Shown here: positions 38,101-47,360 of the stretch, in pieces
How positions within the stretch are numbered: position 1 is the first letter of the stretch
Layout of the letters: every line of letters starts with the position of its first letter
NCBI RefSeq assembly: GCF_964204645.1
Contig: NC_134025.1
Span: 6,701,001 to 6,765,000 of the forward strand
Direction: 5' to 3'
From: Tubulanus polymorphus
Lineage: Eukaryota > Nemertea > Palaeonemertea > Tubulaniformes > Tubulanidae
Length of the DNA: 64,000 bases
Position numbers and translations under genes: made by a program
Notes under the pieces: model-generated
What the model was told of the DNA's origin: nothing
Seen by the model: the letters and a program-made list of their open reading frames with translations, nothing else
The model's database searches: none

Positions 38101-41030
38101 TTGGCTTATTGCATGCGACGCTTAAAGAGTTTACGTCGATAGAAAAAGTGCCCTCATTTCACAAAGTGCCCTAAATTGTTTTCCAATACTGTATTTAAGC
38201 TGGATTCGCGCTCGCCGGTGAAGCCATTAAAAAAGCTGTAGCTCCGCTCACTGCGTTATTACCACCACTCAAACCGACACCACGCTATCAAAAATACAGA
38301 AACCAACCAAGTCTTCGAAACATGCTATCAACTACGCTCGCTTAGATTCTTAAACACATTCACCACTTCATCAAGCATCCAATTTTTATCGTAAGGATTT
38401 TTTCGAGGAGGCGTGATATCGAGAGAAATAGAGGTGGATGAGAACAGCGTAGCACGAGCTTCTTCTCTCAAATCAGACTATACAACACACTACCATGGTA
38501 ACCATTTACTCAATATTCCATATCAGTAACAACGTTGTTTGTATGAAACGATAGACGTAGACATCAAAGTCTACTTCACTACCACCCGTGTGTACCAATC
38601 ATCCATTTCATTTAGCTGCAATCTGCCCAAAATAAGATACAAAGACAATGACATTTCGTCTTTTTGATGAGCTACTGTTTACTAAGCAGGGGCTTGGTCG
38701 TTGCCATTTTGGACGATAAAAAGGTTTTCTTTGGTGAAAAAATGTTCATTTATTAACAACTGAGGCTTGGTCGGGTGGTGGCACTTTCTTTCTTGGAAGT
38801 ATGGCGTTTGTTTACAACGCGAACTCAGGTGTTTTATCAGTACACAACTTCTATGATCATAGTTGACCTGAGCAGGTGTGTTTAAAATCTTCTGTTATCT
38901 CTCTTTCTCTCTCTACTGGAATTCCTCACTTCAAGAGAGAACAACTATTCAGCACCATTCAGCTAGCAATACTCAAGTACAAGCCAGCAATCTATACGCA
39001 ATGAGCAAATTAGAAAAAAATACCAACAAAATACCCCGATATACTCTAAACTCTTCACGTAATGTCTGTTTTCAGCAGACAGTTCCCTTTTTATTTCGTG
39101 AACTAAAATAATACTGAAAACAGCGCAGAAATTCGATCGGTTGATAAAAAGAATTGTTCAATATATGAATGTAGAAGGGCTTTTTTATTCAAACGAAGGG
39201 CAAACTACACAAATCCCTGGATACATATCATCGGGATAATGCTTCATTTATAAACGATGTACGCAATGATGGACAGTGGAAATACCGTTTTTCTCCCGAG
39301 ACAAAACCAAATTTACTTAATCCGACATTACCGGCAAGAATACAGGAAGGCTTTTACGCATAGATCCACATACACCTAGATTACCAACAGCTTAACCCAT
39401 TCACAATGAGCAGAATAGCAAATGGGCCTATATTCGAGGAAAGCGGTTCAATATGTATTGAGTTACGCGTAGGCAACCGATAATCATAACCTGGCTATTT
39501 CAATCGTGATGAAAATAACATTAATTCAAAAGATGCTTACCTTTTTTTCACCGAGTTTAAGGGCTTTTGTTTGTAACTGTCTTGCATATGATTTGGACCA
39601 ATCAATAGGTAATATATTTCCATAATTGCCAGTAATGGTCCACCACATTCTGAAGAGGATAGATAAATTTTGGTCAAATCCATGTTTACATGCTTGATAC
39701 TCGAAAACGAGAAAACAATTATTTTTCTAGATAAATGGATGTCTAGGGAATAACTTTTTATTGATTGGTACAGCTTAGGGCGTATATGACAGCAGTACGT
39801 ATTGCAAATTAGATTCTTCGATTGTTGGAAATTCTAGTTAACGCCGAACAATCCTCCTTTATTGTTTTAACTGAAGGCATATAACAGCAGAGGCTGTTTT
39901 GCACTCCTACATAAAAAGTAATTAGTTTCCATGGCAACTGTGACTTTCATGTAAATGATCTGTACTCAGAGTCTGACTATACAACTTCCCCTAAAGCATT
40001 CTTTACCAGCAGTTTATTATACTGACTGAGATATGTTTGGGTGACATATAAATAGTAATTCAGGACAATACTAGATGAAGTAATAGGTTACAAGAATTCA
40101 CTTAAGCATACAGTGAAAATGCCACCGATTAATATTATATAGAGAATATAAAAATTGCTATAGGTTAAACAGGGCCAATATTTATATATGAATTTAAGGT
40201 GGATACATTTTTTAATTTCTTTTTTATTGAGTTAGGCTATAGCTCCTCTTAATGTTGACCAATTATAGCAATTCTGATTACATGTAAGTCTAATTGAGAT
40301 GATGATAGATTTAATTCAGTGAGAAATCTGTATTGAAGAATCATACAAATATAAACTGATGATATACAATGGATTCCAGATTAGATAAATTATCTGCATT
40401 GAGCTCAGTAGTGACATATGGACTGATGTATTTTCTATTCTAATCATTCCTCGATATTACTGATGGATTAAGGGATTCTTTTAAATAGCTTCATTAATTC
40501 ATAAAAGCCCCATTAACTTAAAAAAAAACACAAGTTCAGACTGACTGGGGGGAAAATAACATGTCTAGTTGCACTCCTTCACTGAGCAGACACCAGACAT
40601 GGGAGGTAGAAGGAAGGGTGGATGACCGAGTGCTGTCTGCAACTGACTGCAAATGTGGAACTTCCAGATTTCCATTTTAAAATACAACATAGCAACAATT
40701 GAATACATACTGGCAATCAGTCATGATTTCCTCTTGTGATCTGACTTGCACTGGAGCAAATTTCTCGACTTTTTCCTCATAGTTACAGAAGCACTTGGTA
40801 ATTTTCTCATCGAATGTGTTCACAAGGTCTTCTAAAGAACCGGAGAAAGTCTCGTTGAAATTGTCAACCATCGACCCTTCTTTTCGTTCAGGTGCACCTT
40901 CAATGTCTTTATTTGAATTTGCTATATCCGAAGACGTCTGGAAATCGTGAAATTCGTTCCATTCATCGGTTTCAAAAGTGGCTAAAGGAGCTTCAAAATT
41001 CAGCTCCGCCATCTTCGGTTCCCTCATCAT
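21644..41030 (-). CDS. FEZ1/FEZ2: Fasciculation and elongation protein zeta (FEZ/UNC-76), kinesin-1 adaptor
   Basis: Eight phase-consistent coding exons: 41030-40711, 39649-39541, 36016-35864, 29532-29415, 23294-23032, 22947-22872, 22498-22433 and 21660-21644. The product is 373 residues (human FEZ1 about 392). The N-terminus is acidic, with SLEDLVNTFDEKITKCFCNY matching the FEZ SMEDLVNEFDEK block. Then come MWWTITGNYGNILPIDWSKS, VTAEQVINEIEDMMQ, a coiled coil (about 235-300; LNELLDEMECEIREYSEILI, LALRDELEYEKELKNQFISL), FLTTVIPY and the invariant tail LLTDYILKVLCPT. FEZ proteins link cargo to kinesin heavy chain for axonal transport and act in axon outgrowth. The last coding exon holds only five codons plus the stop. 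An in-frame ATG at 41012 (MAEL) is an alternative start. Introns reach about 6.3 kb and carry many repeats. Confidence 0.95.
24553..24569 (+). repeat. Homopolymer run of 17 G
   Basis: Uninterrupted G run in a FEZ intron; on the FEZ transcript it is C-rich. It could form intermolecular quadruplex structures and is a likely assembly or length-error site. Confidence 0.85.
26069..26122 (+). repeat. GA dinucleotide microsatellite
   Basis: About 54 bp of GA repeats with one CGAG interruption, inside a FEZ intron. On the FEZ sense strand it is a CT tract. A shorter GA run occurs at about 36533-36551. Confidence 0.9.
29063..29292. mobile_element. MITE-like repeat family 2, copy D (in a FEZ intron)
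   Basis: The left end CAGTGTGGCCACTTTCTGCC pairs with the right end (reverse complement ATGGCCACTGACCTGC). The interior AATTCCCTGAG and TTTTCCAGGTTTT blocks match 10285-10555. It lies 123 bp downstream, in the sense of FEZ transcription, of coding exon 4. Confidence 0.6.
31779..31929. mobile_element. Degenerate pogo-like MITE, family 3
   Basis: The left end TA-CAGCGTAACCTCGTTATAT and the right end (reverse complement of GTTCGTTGTAACAAGGTTCT) are inverted. The words CTGGTCCCCTGAAGTTCG also occur, in complement, in the related element at 41694-41867. Non-coding, in a FEZ intron. Confidence 0.6.
32065..32309. repeat. Element bounded by GGCCCGGGCC inverted repeats
   Basis: The left boundary carries TTAGGCCCGGGCCA (about 32064-32077). 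The right boundary is an 18-bp perfect palindrome, ATTTGGCCCGGGCCAAAT (32292-32309). Shorter GGCC-rich words lie between. GC-rich palindromes stand out in this AT-rich intron. Confidence 0.6.
34273..34660 (+). repeat. 43-bp tandem repeat, about nine copies
   Basis: The unit contains ACAGACAACTGTGTCTATAC followed by ATCAAGCATCTCAGGACTGG. Copies are nearly identical except for a 2-bp deletion in one and single-base changes in others. 43 is not a multiple of three and the unit lacks stop codons in all plus-strand frames, so three overlapping open frames (34198-34722, 34290-34676, 34376-34705) run through it. It lies antisense inside a FEZ intron, and I regard the open frames as by-products of the repeat. 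Confidence 0.92.
35325..35757 (-). repeat. Dispersed repeat family 1, copy B (in a FEZ intron)
   Basis: This is the reverse-orientation relative of 8868-9185. It carries a short internal duplication (GAAATTGTCTCCGAT twice, about 35682-35712) and an expanded GAGCAAAA block near 35360. It ends about 107 bp downstream, in the FEZ sense, of the FEZ exon at 36016-35864. Confidence 0.65.
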
Positions 41031-41260
41031 GACAGATTGGCTTCACCAGCACCTGGCGCCATCTACTAATAAACAAATGAGTTAAAAGCCCGAGGTATCT
41101 CTTATGGAAGCCCTGAGACGACATTTGCCAGTTGCGAGTTGAGCATGATCTCATGATGCGCCATCAACAACTGTCAACGGGCCCAGTTTAACGTGCAGTG
41201 TCTTATTGGTTTTGCCGTTGATATAATCGCAGTAAAAGCTTGTCGGCAGACCAGTTGGCG
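41031..41260 (-). promoter_or_regulatory. Likely FEZ promoter and 5' UTR
   Basis: The stretch directly upstream of the FEZ start contains TGGCGCCATCTACTA (41054-41068), which resembles a CTCF core, and an ATTGG (CCAAT box) near 41205. No TATA box is evident. The transcription start is not determinable. Confidence 0.4.
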
Positions 41261-41310
41261 GGATTATTTTTTGGATTGAAAAAAAGAAGTAGATTGCAAA
41301 AATAAAATAC

Positions 41311-41527
41311 AGGGCCTAGTTTCAGAAAAAGGTTTAATTGATTTAATTTCTTCATTAATTCAGTTTATCTTAAACGATTTAAGCCTCCAGGGCTTAGTTT
41401 AACAAAAAATAAATAAAACTCAAAGTTTTGGTATAATTGCCATTGGTTACATCATGTTTTCAATAAGGACAACAATTCTGAAACTTGACCGTTTCAGGCT
41501 TAAACGTTTTCGTGAAACTGGGCCTAG
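41311..41527. mobile_element. MITE family 4, copy 1 (TTTCACGAAAA termini)
   Basis: Left end AGGGCCTAGTTTCAGAAAAA, right end AAACGTTTTCGTGAAACTGG with GCCTAGG: inverted termini. A nested second left end (AGGGCTTAGTTTAACAAAAA, from 41388) starts a core that matches 50262-50390 in the same orientation, including TTTTGGT, TAATTGC and AGGACAACAATTC. Confidence 0.7.
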
Positions 41528-41693
41528 GATTTGCTATATTAAACTTAACTAAACCAATGACAAATTTTAAAATCAATCATATTCAGATGTTCTCTAAACA
41601 CGTCTCCCTTCTCTGATAGGGGATCCTAACAATGGGATCCGTCATCCTACGAGGTCCGATTCTCACCAAGAATGCCTATCGTGGAAGAAAACA

Positions 41694-41867
41694 CAGTGAA
41701 ACCTCCGAGTTACAGCGAACTTTCAAGGGACCAGAAAATCTGTTCGTTATAACTGATAGTTCATAATCATATCCAGTATGCAATTAGTGAAATTGAGTTA
41801 CTTCGGAGAAAATTCTATATTATCTGATGAATCGTTGTACTGAGTTCGTTATAACGAGGTTCCACTG
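41694..41867. mobile_element. 174-bp pogo-like MITE, family 3
   Basis: The left end CAGTGAAACCTCCGAGTTAC and the right end (reverse complement CAGTGGAACCTCGTTATAAC) form inverted termini of about 25 bp. TA flanks the right side; the left flank reads CA, probably a mutated TA. It is related to 31779-31929. Confidence 0.75.
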
Positions 41868-42175
41868 TATAAGCTTTCACCTCGGTGCTTTTTCGAAAAT
41901 TCCAAATCAGACAAATTCCAAACATTCATGTGTTTGTGTGATGAAAGCTTTACATTCAATTCATCTATTTTCATCATTACAGTAAATACTAAGTGCTCTC
42001 ATCATCGTCACTGCTTTCATCTTCACCACCACCTGTATCCATCTTTTTCTTTCTTCCGTATTTTCATTATCGTCGTCGACAGCCTCTACGATCGGTCCGT
42101 CTGCTGTGTTCTCTTACTAAAAAACAAACACTTCACTTCAAATTCAATGGAACTTTCCACCTGAGAGGGAGCGGG

Positions 42176-42548
42176 ATACCCCTGTACATCTTCTATTCAG
42201 CATCAGTACCACTCTGAATCAGTATCAGTAATTACTGGGTTTGAACCCGGGACACCCCCGTACATCCTCTATTCTGCATCAGGACCACTCTGAATCAGTA
42301 TCAGTAATTACTGGGTTCGAACTCGGGACACCCCTGTTCATCCCTTATCCATCCGGACCACCCTGAATCACAGTAATTGATGGGTTTGAACCCGGGACAT
42401 CCCTTTACATCCTCTATTCAGCATCAGGACCACTCTCAAACAGTATCAGTAATTACTGGGTTTGAACCCGGGACACCCCTGTGCATCCTCTATTCAGCAT
42501 CAGGACCACTCTGAACTAGTATCAGTAATTACTGGGTTCGAACCTTAG
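42176..42548. repeat. 76-bp tandem repeat carrying tRNA B-box-like motifs, about five copies
   Basis: Starts of the unit word GGACACCCC are 76 bp apart in most copies (69 in one). Each unit includes CATCAGGACCACTCTGAATC, AGTATCAGTAATTACTGGG and the near-palindrome GGGTTCGAACCCGGG. The last resembles the T-arm/B box of tRNA genes (GGTTCGANNCC). I cannot fold a complete tRNA from a unit and see no A box at the usual distance, so it is not called as tRNA. Confidence 0.85.
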
Positions 42549-43179
42549 AGACGATCAGGAGGTCATCGGCTACATTTACCGAAAGCATGAAGAAAATAAA
42601 AACAATGATTTTTACAAGAGAAACACAAATCTCATGTAATTAATCATGTAATGTTAACACCAAAAGAAGGATACTGGGTGCCACTTTTAAAGGCAAAGTT
42701 AACTATTCAGGACTCTGCTTCTGTATATAAAAATCACACCGATCATCAGTGGGATTATCAAATTAGCGGGTGGTGAAATATATATGCCGTCGGGCACTTA
42801 AATTTTAGACCGTTCAAACAATGTATTGGGCAATACGGTCTGGATCCGCCCCTGATGGCTATAGTGACAATCAAAAAGATTGCTAATTTCGTAATTACTC
42901 TTCGGCAGCTCAACACACGCTTCTAACCGGTCAACAAGTGTTAGTGTGTCCGGGTTGAAGTGGTAAGCTGTATTGCCAATATTCGATTATCATATTTTCC
43001 GGACATCCTCGTCTCCGCACAATGTTGGTGGGAATATTGGGTTGAAAAAAGAGATGGATTGCAAGATAACAAAAAACCACTGGTGAACTAACAAAGTTCG
43101 GAGTAGCTAAACAGATAAAGAATTTCAATCATATTTATTCTCATACAGTGTACAACAATTATACAAAATGCCAGGTTTG

Positions 43180-44215
43180 TGCTCGAGGAATTATAACGTA
43201 AGCTCCTCAAACACGTGGACTGTATTTCAAAAACAGTCCAACCATTGACGTATAAACTATAAACTAGAGTTTATACATCCATGGTCCAACCATAGACTCT
43301 AAAACAGAAACGTCTATGGCCCACAACCATGGACTCTCGAGTCCATGGCTCCCCGCACTAAAACCAGAGATAAAACTGGCCAAATACTCTGGAAAGCGTA
43401 AGATTTAATGAATCAATCTGATTTACATTTTTACTCCTTAAAATTTGACCCGGCCGGCCACCTATCTACCAAGGTATTACTTTAAAATCATGATCAAGCT
43501 AACCATAACAGACCCGGCAGATAGAAATTAACTGATTACAAATTTAATTGATTGATGAAATGACCCGACCGATCAGGAAAAGCAAGGTATCATTTTTAGC
43601 CTTATAATAATGACTTAGATTATTCAATAATAAAATTACTAGCTTTTAATATCACATATCATGCAAGGTATTTCAAGGTTTTTATTCAAATTTCCACTGC
43701 AACTGATTAATACAATTTGAATCGATAGGAAAATAACAAAATTACACAAGGAATTGTAAACTTTGATCCATAAAACACCGACAATTGGGACTAGTCTGAA
43801 TGTCTAAGACCATTAATTTGACATTTCATGATGTCACCGGGCATAAGTGACACTTGATTATTTCATGAAATATGAAGCATTCTATCATATCAACTATACA
43901 GCAAATGACAATGTAAGAAAGATTTCTGCTTATACAAAAAACTGCAAAACATATCTCCAGCATATAAACATTAAAGCTGGACATAAAACCACAAATTCAT
44001 TCAAATAATCAATCTCATTTCATTTCATTAACATTATTTTTACAAGAAAACTGAAATTTTGCAAACTTTGCTTTGTATTCGAGGAATTATCAGTTCTTCG
44101 TTAACCAATGGGTGAACTGTATTTGAAAAAAAACACAGTTCAACATAAAAGCATTAAAATCAGAGATAAAACCTAAAGATTAACTCTGGAAAGCTTGAGA
44201 TTAGCTAATCAATCT
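43180..44215. repeat. Pair of diverged direct repeats with internal hairpins
   Basis: About 43180-43436 and 44075-44215 share, in order, CGAGGAATTAT, CTGTATTT, CAGAGATAAAAC, CTCTGGAAAGC and a TAATCAATCT-like end. Each has a small hairpin (GGACTGT...ACAGTCC; GAACTGT...ACAGTTC). The first also contains CCATGGACT/AGTCCATGG arms around a 4-base loop. Non-coding. A direct count of identity was not possible. Confidence 0.55.
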
Positions 44216-45720
44216 TTATTTTCATTTTCATTAAAATTATTTTCCAAGATAACTAGAGTTTTACAAGATAACTAGAGTTTTTCTAACTTTGCCTGAGATT
44301 TTCAAACATTATCAGTTTGCTCATTTAATACAACGTTATTTCAGGAAAAACATGACAATAATTTTACTATCGATAACTAATCACGTTTATAGCTGTTTAA
44401 CATTCTTTCTAAAAAGAGTGAAATGTATCTCCCAGATATTATCCCTAAAACAATTAACAGTTACAGCAGTGATAGGGTGTGATATATAGGTAAAGGGACG
44501 CATGATCTTTCATCAGTTATTTGAAGCATTCTATCGAAACAGATATTTTTTAGTGTGTTTGTTTAGTTAAGGTTTATGTTATTTGTTTTGTTTATTACTG
44601 AGCCGATAGAATGCTTAAAACAACAACAGAAAGGATCTCAAGAGGTTGGGAAACACGGAGAAGGTTGTTCTATGAAAGAAGAACCTTTAATAATTGGATT
44701 AAGTTGATAAGAAAAAATACCCGATGATAAAGGCCCTATATAGAGTATTTACTAATTGTTTGTTGGTTTTGTTTATTTTTATTACTTATAATTTAATTTG
44801 TTATATATCTTTTTATTAATTGTTTTTTTTAATGTATTTTTCTTAATTATGTTCTATGTATTTTGTGCTATTTATTACAATCTACATCATCAGGAATTTT
44901 TTATCGGTGAAATTATGGGCTCACTTAAAAAAAGTGCTACAAATTCACTGCTGCACCTAAATAATAGTTTATTATAAAACACCCCGATTATTATGAAAGC
45001 CACTCAACCTTATGATATGGATGACAATGAAAGAAGTTAAATTAAAACAGCTATAAACAAAATCAAAACGATCAAAATCAAGTTCAGGTGTTCAAACTAA
45101 TAACGTTCCAACAACATCCTTTATTGCGTTTAAAAGTTGCAACTGTTTAACTGACTGCGCTCTCCCTTTTGAACATTTAGGCTATGCAAATCATTTTCAC
45201 TCAATAAAATATAAAATGAATCACTGTTTCTAATATCAATAATCGAATAAAGACTAGGAGAGTAATTCATTCTATGAACTATATGATTATTACAAATTAA
45301 GCAAAGCTACGTTTAACTAAAGTATGAAGCTTGTCTGAACTATCCTGTCGATATTATATCTCAATTTACGTGTATTTCAACCGACCTACGAGTCAAACTG
45401 AGACGCTGAACGCGATCAATACCATGAATTAATGGAGCTTAAATTTTATGAGACTCCAAGAAGGAACTTTAAGGACTTAAATGACTCCAGGCGGATGCCA
45501 TTTTATTGAAATATTCAAATATGAATAGTTCCTTCTCAGGCCCAGAGCCCAAATTACCTAATTATCATTAATCAACATTTCAACAACTAATCAACTATTT
45601 CTTTAGTTTATTCTGCTCCTTCAAATAGACAGTGAATTTTGTAAACTCATGTTACACATCAGACTGATTTGTAAAAAGGTGATACATAAAATAAATCAAT
45701 ACCTCACATATTCTTCTGTA

Positions 45721-46030
45721 GTTGCTGCTCCTGAATAAGTGTTTATAAGATACGCATTGTCTGTGTGCTGCTCCTGAATAAGTGTTTATAAGACACGCAT
45801 TGTCAGTGCTGCTCCTGAATAAGTGTTTATAAGATACACATTGTCTTTGCTGCTGCTGAATTAGTGTTTATAAGATACGCATTGTCTGTGCATCTCCTGA
45901 ATAATAAGTGTTTATAAGATACGCATTGTCTCTGCTGCTCCTGAATAAGTGTTTATAAGATACGCATTGTCTCTGCTGCTCTTGAATAAGTGTTTATAAG
46001 ATACGCGTTGTCTCAGCTGCTCCTGATAAT
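45721..46030. repeat. 41-bp tandem repeat, seven to eight copies
   Basis: The unit is GCTGCTCCTGAATAAGTGTT followed by TATAAGATACGCATTGTCT, with one copy expanded by an extra AATA. The final copy is truncated where the next array begins. Confidence 0.92.
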
Positions 46031-46352
46031 TGTTTATACATCTGGATATCTGGTATATCTATATTACAAGGTTAGCTTTTTTTCATCTGCGTATTTTAAT
46101 ACATCTAGATTTTGGATATCTATATTACAAGGTTAAATTTTTTTCTGTCTATTTAAAAAATTCGAGATTTTGGATATCTATATTACAAGGTAAACTTTTT
46201 TTTTCTGCCTATTTGAATACATTGAGATTTTGGATATCTTTATTACAAGGTTAACTTTTTTTCTGCCTATTTCAGAACATCTAGATTTTGGATATCTATA
46301 TTACAAGGTTAACTTTCTTTCTGCCTATTTCAAAACATCTAGATCTAGATCT
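46031..46352. repeat. About 60-bp tandem repeat, five copies, adjoining the 41-bp array
   Basis: The unit contains TAGATTTTGGATATCTATAT, TACAAGGTTAAC, a T-rich run and TTTCTGCCTATTT. Its first copy starts exactly where the 41-bp array decays. It ends in AGATCTAGATCTAG. The frame 46030-46254 is a by-product of the repeat. Confidence 0.9.
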
Positions 46353-47360
46353 AGTTTGACGAACCCAGAATTCCCCAAAACCTAACTAAATTCAACAGAT
46401 CCCACACACATGTGGCCCAGTTAGACGCAGACGACATTACAGGATACAGTCGTCTTATCCACAGCGCTATTTTTTGAATAATTAGGGTTTTCTGACTTTC
46501 GTCGAAAACCCTCTTGAAATTCTGTTGATTATTATTATTATATATTTTCCGCCGATTTCGTCAAATAAAATTCATCTTCATTCAGATTCGGCAACTGACA
46601 GCTTCGAAACGAAATGTATAAATTGATACTGTAATAACGGTCTCTCTGAACCAACAGATTGTCTGAATGTACTTTCAATCCTATTTGAAACTTAAAATTA
46701 CTTATTAGGTTACTGTAAATATAGAATTGAATTGAATTGTTAGACAACAAGCACCGGCGAAATAACAGTTTGTGACGTCATTTAGTAAGTAAATAAAGGA
46801 GGGCTCCGAGAATTTCCAAATCACGGGGACTATACTGGGTTAGACCATTCAACCAAAAAGAGGATTGCTCCGATAATATCCAAATCATCAAATCGATCAC
46901 ATGCATCCATAAAACCCGTTATCGCTGCTTTGCAGCTATATTTTTCACTTATATTCATTGTATTAGATATCTAACGCAATCCGTTAATTAGTAATCATAC
47001 TAGCTACATTTTAATTGTCAGTTTAATTCATCACTATTTGAATTCATCAGAACTTAAGATAAAAGCACATTTTTAGTGGTAAATTAGAAATTCCCTAAAA
47101 CATGTCCCAGTATGTATGCATTCCTGTTGCTTATGCAGAATGAGGTCAAGACTGCCAGGTTCGGTTGCGGCAGGTCTTTCGGTGGTTGGTTAATTCAAGG
47201 TGGAGTCTTTTGTGGTCCTTTCTGGTAGGTAGATTTTAGATTGATATCAAGCTGGGCCTTTCCAGACTAAGTTTAGCTGAAATGAGCAAAAGAATGATAT
47301 TCTGTAGTTACACAATCCTTTCTGTATCATACATCGTAATATACAGTGTATCAACTTAAC

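Noticed and set aside
42226-42548. Cluster of tRNA genes
   Set aside because: The B-box-like motif is present but no acceptor stem, D-arm or anticodon arm could be folded from the 76-bp unit on either strand.
46030-46254. 74-residue frame, YLYYKVKFF-like repeats
   Set aside because: Produced by the 60-bp tandem repeat.
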